A stretch of DNA of 64,000 bases from an uncultured Bacteroides sp. GTDB taxonomy: Bacteria > Bacteroidota > Bacteroidia > Bacteroidales > Bacteroidaceae. Made by a program: the position numbers and the translations under genes. The stretch spans positions 62,001 to 126,000 of the forward strand of contig NZ_OY782855.1 in assembly GCF_963678425.1 (NCBI RefSeq). The letters are read 5' to 3'. Shown here one piece after another: positions 59,895-64,000 of this stretch (the stretch's first letter is position 1; the number at the start of each line of letters is the position of its first letter). The notes below the pieces were generated by a model that ran no database searches, was not told the origin of the DNA, and worked only from the letters and a program-made list of their open reading frames with translations.

Positions 59895-60716
59895 TTACAT
59901 AAATCTAATGGGAATATATCCGCCCTTTTTTATCAGATTCTGGCCTTCAGGGGATAAAACATACTGAATAAACGGCGATACTTTGTTTTTATCCTTGTTA
60001 TTATAGTAATAGAACAGCGGTCTTACGATAGGATAAAGTTTCTTTGCGGCATTCTCCAAAGTAGGAGTTGCATATTTCTTACCATCATATGATACAGCAA
60101 CTGCTTTAACTCTTTTACTTACATAAGCCAGACCAACGTATCCTATTGCACCTTTTGTCTGACTAACAGATTGGATAATGGCTCCTGTTGCAGGCATTGA
60201 AAGGATGCTCTTCATATAATTCTTGTTTTTAAGAACATGCTCCTTGAAGAACTCGTATGTCCCAGATGATGTTTCGCGAGAGTACACTACAATCTTCAGG
60301 TCTTTACCGCCTACTTGTTTCCAATTAGTAATTGTTCCGGTAAAGATGCCTTCTAATTGTTCGCGGGTGAGCTTGCTTACAGTGTTGGACGGATTAATAA
60401 CTACGGCCAATGCATCGTAGGCAATCTTTACTTCTGTAATGGCTTGCTTTTTTGTTTTAAGCTTCATTTTTTCACCAAATTTAATAGATCGTGAAGCCAT
60501 TGCAATATCACAGGTTCCATCAATCAAGGCAGAGAATCCTACGCCGCTTCCTCCACCGGTAACGGTTACTTTGGTTCCTGACTTTTTATTCATATAGCTT
60601 TCTGCTTCTTCCTGTGATATAGGAAGAACTGTGTCGCTACCTTTAATTCGTTGTGCATGTAAAGATACAAAGCTCAACAATAACGAAATCAATAAAAGAA
60701 CTGTTCCTTTTTTCAT
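59895..60716 (-). CDS. pstS: Phosphate-binding periplasmic protein PstS
   Basis: I start at 60716 (273 residues) because MKKGTVLLLISLLLSFVSLHAQ is a clean signal peptide, while the upstream ATG at 60773 would put it internally. The mature protein has the phosphate-site motifs IKGSDTVLP, GGGSGVGFSAL, ASRSIKFGE, SRETSSGTYEFF and the LTREQLEGIFTGTITNW signature (residues 116-132). It captures phosphate for PstCAB. Unusually it is encoded divergently from pstC rather than in the same operon, and its upstream region has tandem 11-bp-spaced repeats resembling a Pho box. Confidence 0.95.
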   Translation of the reverse strand: MKKGTVLLLISLLLSFVSLHAQRIKGSDTVLPISQEEAESYMNKKSGTKVTVTGGGSGVGFSALIDGTCDIAMASRSIKFGEKMKLKTKKQAITEVKIAYDALAVVINPSNTVSKLTREQLEGIFTGTITNWKQVGGKDLKIVVYSRETSSGTYEFFKEHVLKNKNYMKSILSMPATGAIIQSVSQTKGAIGYVGLAYVSKRVKAVAVSYDGKKYATPTLENAAKKLYPIVRPLFYYYNNKDKNKVSPFIQYVLSPEGQNLIKKGGYIPIRFM

Positions 60717-60761
60717 TTTTCCTCTTTTTAAATTAATATGTTGCAAAGCAATAAAATTCAT

Positions 60762-60789
60762 ATTACAAAACAATTACATTTATATTACT
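60762..60789 (-). promoter_or_regulatory. Candidate Pho box upstream of pstS (three half-sites)
   Basis: On the plus strand ATTACA at 60762, ATTACA at 60773 and ATTACT at 60784 recur with an exact 11-bp period (TGTAAT, TGTAAT, AGTAAT on the pstS strand). PhoB binds direct repeats with this period in other bacteria. Confidence 0.5.
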
Positions 60790-61000
60790 TACTTGTAACA
60801 ACGGATCTCCTCGTTATATTTAACGCATTGATACAAGTTATGTTTATTAAAATGCCTAGAGCATAATTGTTTTTACTGTAGAGTTTACTTCTTTAATATG
60901 TAGACTATAAATTATTAAGGTGTACCTTTTAATAATATTGTTTCAGCAATAACCAGCTAAGCTTTTTAAACATTCTTACTTAATCTTTTGTTTTGAATCT

Positions 61001-61028
61001 TGTAACATAAACGTAATACAATTGAAAT
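61001..61028 (+). promoter_or_regulatory. Candidate Pho box upstream of pstC (three half-sites)
   Basis: TGTAAC at 61001, CGTAAT at 61012 and TGAAAT at 61023 recur with an exact 11-bp period, oriented toward pstC and about 70-100 bp before its start. Confidence 0.5.
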
Positions 61029-61098
61029 ATTTCCTTCAAATCATAGTCACATATTCTTAATATTTGTTTCGTTCCTTTGCATCAGAAAAATATAAAAT

Positions 61099-62283
61099 AT
61101 GAAAAAGTTTTTTGAACGAATAATTGAAGGGTTACTTACTTGTAGTGGTTTCGTGACAAGTATTACGATTCTGCTCATTATTGTTTTTCTTTTCAGCGAG
61201 GCATTTGGACTGTTTGGCAGCAAGGCAATAGAAGATGGATATGTCCTTGCACTTAACAAACAGAATAAGGTAACAGACCTGACTCCCGCTGAAATTAAAA
61301 AGGTGTTTGACGGAGAGATTACCAACTGGTCGCAGTTGGGAGGAGCAGATGCTCCAATTACGGTTTTCCGAATTGAAAACCTTACTGATTATTACTCTGA
61401 AGAAGAGTTAGGTCCTGAATATGCGTATGCTGGAGCCAAAATTGCCGATCTTATTAATAAGAGTCCAGGAATGATTGGTTTTATTCCCAATAATTACCTT
61501 GATAAGCATTTTCAGGGGCATGTAATTAAGGATAAAACGATCTCAATTAAAGACGTTATTGGAGGAACTGAATGGTTCCCTACAGCAACTCCGGCGGCAC
61601 AGTTTGGAATACTTCCCCTTATAACCGGAACGCTTTGGGTTAGTTTCTTTGCCATCTTGTTTGCGCTTCCATTCGGTTTATCTGTATCAATATACATGAG
61701 TGAGGTTTCTAGTCACCGTGTAAGAGATATATTGAAACCGGTAATTGAACTATTGAGTGGAATACCTTCTGTAGTTTATGGCTTTTTTGGATTAATTATT
61801 ATCGTTCCTTTGATTCAGAAGATATTTAGTCTTCCGGTAGGAGAGTCAGGGCTTGCGGGTAGTATTGTGCTTGCTATTATGGCGTTGCCAACTATTATCA
61901 CAGTAAGTGAAGATGCTATGAGAAATTGTCCACGTTCCATGAGAGAAGCTAGTCTTGCTTTGGGAGCATCTAAATGGCAAACCATCTATAAGGTTGTTAT
62001 ACCTTATTCAATCTCAGGAATAACGTCAGGGGTTGTTTTAGGAATAGGACGCGCTATTGGCGAGACCATGGCTGTCTTAATGGTAACAGGTAATGCAGCA
62101 GTGATACCTCATACAATTCTTGAACCGCTTCGTACAATTCCTGCCACCATTGCCGCGGAACTTGGTGAAGCACCCGCAGGAGGAGCACATTATCAAGCAT
62201 TGTTCCTGTTAGGAGTTGTGTTGTTCTTCATCACACTTATTATAAACTTTAGTGTAGAATATATAAGCAGCAGACAAAAATAA
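61099..62283 (+). CDS. pstC: Phosphate ABC transporter permease PstC with a PstS-like loop
   Basis: A 394-residue permease. After the first membrane segment (about 12-36) it has a periplasmic loop of about 125 residues (42-165), absent from typical PstC. The loop contains LTPAEIKKVFDGEITNW (61-77) and KSPGMIGFIPNNYL (121-134), both resembling PstS sequences. The remaining five membrane segments have the permease signature (REASLALGASKWQTIYKVVI, then GIGRAIGETMAVLMV). It overlaps pstA by 1 bp. Confidence 0.93.
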   Translation: MKKFFERIIEGLLTCSGFVTSITILLIIVFLFSEAFGLFGSKAIEDGYVLALNKQNKVTDLTPAEIKKVFDGEITNWSQLGGADAPITVFRIENLTDYYSEEELGPEYAYAGAKIADLINKSPGMIGFIPNNYLDKHFQGHVIKDKTISIKDVIGGTEWFPTATPAAQFGILPLITGTLWVSFFAILFALPFGLSVSIYMSEVSSHRVRDILKPVIELLSGIPSVVYGFFGLIIIVPLIQKIFSLPVGESGLAGSIVLAIMALPTIITVSEDAMRNCPRSMREASLALGASKWQTIYKVVIPYSISGITSGVVLGIGRAIGETMAVLMVTGNAAVIPHTILEPLRTIPATIAAELGEAPAGGAHYQALFLLGVVLFFITLIINFSVEYISSRQK

Positions 62284-63170
62284 TGGAAAAGAATAAATTC
62301 CCTGAATCTTACGATCGGCGCAAACGTCGTTCTCAGAAAATAGCCTTTGGCATTTTCTCTTTGTTCAGCTACAGTATTGTGGCAATACTATTTGCAATCC
62401 TTGGTTTCATAATTTATAAAGGAATAGGTGTTATTAACTGGAACTTTCTTACGACAGAGCCTTCAGAAGGGATGACTGCAGGGGGAATCTGGCCAGCTAT
62501 AGTTGGTACGTTTTACCTTATGATTGGTAGTGCGCTTTTTGCTTTCCCTATAGGGGTGATGAGTGGTATTTATATGAATGAATATGCTCCGAAAGGCAAA
62601 GTTGTTCGCTTTATCCGAGTGATGACCAATAACCTTAGCGGTATCCCATCTATAGTATTTGGCCTTTTCGGTATGACACTCTTTGTTAATTATCTTGGTT
62701 TTGGTGACAGTATCCTGGCCGGTTCACTCACGTTAGGATTACTATGTGTCCCTTTGGTAATAAGAACAACGGAAGAAGCTCTGAAAGCTATTCCGAATAC
62801 ATTCCGCGAAGGTAGTCGTGCATTGGGAGCGTCGAAATTGCAAACTATCCGACGTGTGATCCTTCCTATTGCAACGCCTAATATAATAACAGGGCTGATT
62901 TTGGCACTGGGACGTGTTTCCGGTGAAACGGCTCCAATTCTTTTCACTTGCGCGGCATACTTCCTTCCCAAAATTCCTACAAGTGTATTCGATCAGTGTA
63001 TGGCGTTACCATATCATCTATACGTAATATCCACCAGTGGTACGGATATGGAAGCACAGCTGCCTATTGCTTATGGCACCGCATTAGTATTGATTGTTAT
63101 AATATTGATAGTGAATCTACTAGCGAATGCATTAAGAAAATATTTTTCTAAAAAAGTAAAAATGAACTAA
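62283..63170 (+). CDS. pstA: Phosphate ABC transporter permease PstA
   Basis: A 295-residue protein with six membrane segments and the permease loop REGSRALGASKLQTIRRVIL followed by GLILALGRVSGETAPILF. It forms the phosphate channel with PstC. Its start codon overlaps the pstC stop (TAATG), which indicates translational coupling; pstB begins 12 bp after its stop. Confidence 0.95.
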   Translation: MEKNKFPESYDRRKRRSQKIAFGIFSLFSYSIVAILFAILGFIIYKGIGVINWNFLTTEPSEGMTAGGIWPAIVGTFYLMIGSALFAFPIGVMSGIYMNEYAPKGKVVRFIRVMTNNLSGIPSIVFGLFGMTLFVNYLGFGDSILAGSLTLGLLCVPLVIRTTEEALKAIPNTFREGSRALGASKLQTIRRVILPIATPNIITGLILALGRVSGETAPILFTCAAYFLPKIPTSVFDQCMALPYHLYVISTSGTDMEAQLPIAYGTALVLIVIILIVNLLANALRKYFSKKVKMN

Positions 63171-63182
63171 TATTAGAATAGA

Positions 63183-63935
63183 ATGGATAAAATTGATGTA
63201 AAGGACGTAAATTTCTATTATGGCGATTTTCAAGCGCTGAAAGGAATCAATATGCAGATAAAAGAAAAGTCTGTAGTTGCCTTTATAGGACCTTCCGGTT
63301 GTGGCAAATCAACCTTTCTCCGCCTTTTTAACAGAATGAACGACTTGATACCTAATACACGAATGGAAGGACAAATTCTGATTGATAGCGAGGATATTTA
63401 TGCAAAAGGAGTTCCTGTAGATGAATTAAGAAAGAATGTGGGAATGGTGTTCCAGCGTCCTAATCCATTTCCGAAAACTATTTTCGAGAATGTAGCTTAC
63501 GGGCTTCGGGTAAATGGAATAAAAGATAATGAGTTTATTCGTCATAGGGTGGAAGAAACATTGAAAGGTGCAGCTCTTTGGAATGAAGTAAAAGACAAAT
63601 TGAAGGAATCTGCATTTGCTCTTTCCGGAGGGCAACAACAGAGACTTTGCATTGCCCGTGCTATGGCTGTATCTCCATCTATTTTGCTGATGGATGAACC
63701 AGCTTCTGCTCTCGATCCTATTTCAACTGCTAAAGTGGAAGAGCTAATTCATGAGTTAAAGAAAGATTATACGATTGTTATTGTTACCCACAATATGCAG
63801 CAGGCTGCCCGTGTTAGTGATAAGACTGCCTACTTTTATCTAGGTGAGATGATTGAATTTGATAACACCAAGAAGATTTTCACCAATCCGGCTCAGATTT
63901 CCACTCAGAATTATATTACGGGACGTTTCGGATAA
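63183..63935 (+). CDS. pstB: Phosphate ABC transporter ATPase PstB
   Basis: A 250-residue ABC ATPase with Walker A GPSGCGKST, the PstB-specific FLRLFNRMNDLIP, the Q-loop FQRPNPFPKTIFENVAYG, signature LSGGQQQRLCIARAMA and Walker B ILLMDEPASALDP. It powers PstCA. It lies 43 bp before the start of phoU. Confidence 0.96.
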   Translation: MDKIDVKDVNFYYGDFQALKGINMQIKEKSVVAFIGPSGCGKSTFLRLFNRMNDLIPNTRMEGQILIDSEDIYAKGVPVDELRKNVGMVFQRPNPFPKTIFENVAYGLRVNGIKDNEFIRHRVEETLKGAALWNEVKDKLKESAFALSGGQQQRLCIARAMAVSPSILLMDEPASALDPISTAKVEELIHELKKDYTIVIVTHNMQQAARVSDKTAYFYLGEMIEFDNTKKIFTNPAQISTQNYITGRFG

Positions 63936-63978
63936 TCTTTTTATTTTATATTTGTAATCTTAATAAAAGAATAGCGAT

Positions 63979-64000
63979 ATGGTAAAGTTTATAGAATCAG
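63979..64000 (+). CDS. phoU: Start of phoU, cut by the window end
   Basis: Only the first seven codons are visible (MVKFIES). Position right after pstB and this N-terminus fit Bacteroides PhoU, the negative regulator of phosphate uptake and the Pho response. The assignment rests mostly on context. Confidence 0.65.

Larger units (their letters stand above)
60717..61098. other. Divergent pstS-pstC control region
   Basis: This 382-bp gap holds no gene. It contains two sets of 11-bp-spaced TGTAAY-like half-sites, one near each gene, listed separately. No convincing TAnnTTTG promoter is present for either gene, which would fit promoters that need an activator. Confidence 0.6.

Overview
The window is about 64 kb of a low-GC chromosome from the order Bacteroidales, most likely Bacteroides or a close relative. 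The strongest sign is the promoter type: many genes have the Bacteroidetes -7 element TAnnTTTG, often with TTTG or TTG 19-20 bp upstream, and few have strong Shine-Dalgarno sites. Gene content agrees (thrS-infC-rpmI-rplT, iorAB-paaK, a YtxH/holin trio, a mixed his/lys operon, a class C-like efflux set beside its two-component system). The window is mostly core housekeeping sequence with three mobile insertions. I see no CRISPR array, prophage or conjugative element.

1-8.7 kb: a DUF3805-type protein, an ABC-F ATPase and a PHP phosphatase in one direction; a fucose-isomerase-fold orphan facing them; then an aminotransferase, an AT3 acyltransferase and a LolC/E-like permease. 9.0-10.2 kb: an IS30-family insertion sequence. 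10.3-17.9 kb: a heavy-metal-type RND efflux operon (outer membrane channel, adaptor, pump) followed by its response regulator and sensor kinase. 17.8-26.2 kb, minus strand: a glycosyltransferase, then an eight-gene operon purU-hisH-hisA-hisF-hisIE-ftsE-lysC-lysA.

26.3-31.5 kb: two tRNA-Asp copies with near-identical promoters and terminators flank an AI-2E-family permease; next is a secreted FGE-like/sialidase fusion and then a 1-kb gene-free stretch rich in short repeats, including a 165-bp MITE with 8-bp target duplications. 31.5-45.7 kb: manA, alkaline phosphatase, a YtxH/holin/small protein trio, rhlE, an HU-like protein, an SDR, two lipoproteins, tRNA-Ser, ruvX, def, a large TPR protein and the thrS-infC-rpmI-rplT translation operon. 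45.8-47.9 kb: a strong promoter driving a structured RNA of about 185 nt that looks like 6S RNA, then a frameshifted ISL3-like insertion sequence and more repeats. 47.9-64 kb: iorA-iorB-paaK-xpt, mltG, an endonuclease, a nucleotide-sugar dehydrogenase, tRNA-Thr, tpx, a TPR protein, glnS and the phosphate system, with pstS divergent from pstC-pstA-pstB-phoU.

The observations most worth checking are the 6S-like RNA, the 11-bp-spaced repeats on both sides of the pstS/pstC divide that look like Pho boxes, the PstS-like loop inside PstC, the MITE, and the repeated 14-bp motif near 30.5-31.1 kb. I do not see a clearly new multi-gene system here; the novelty is in the non-coding parts.
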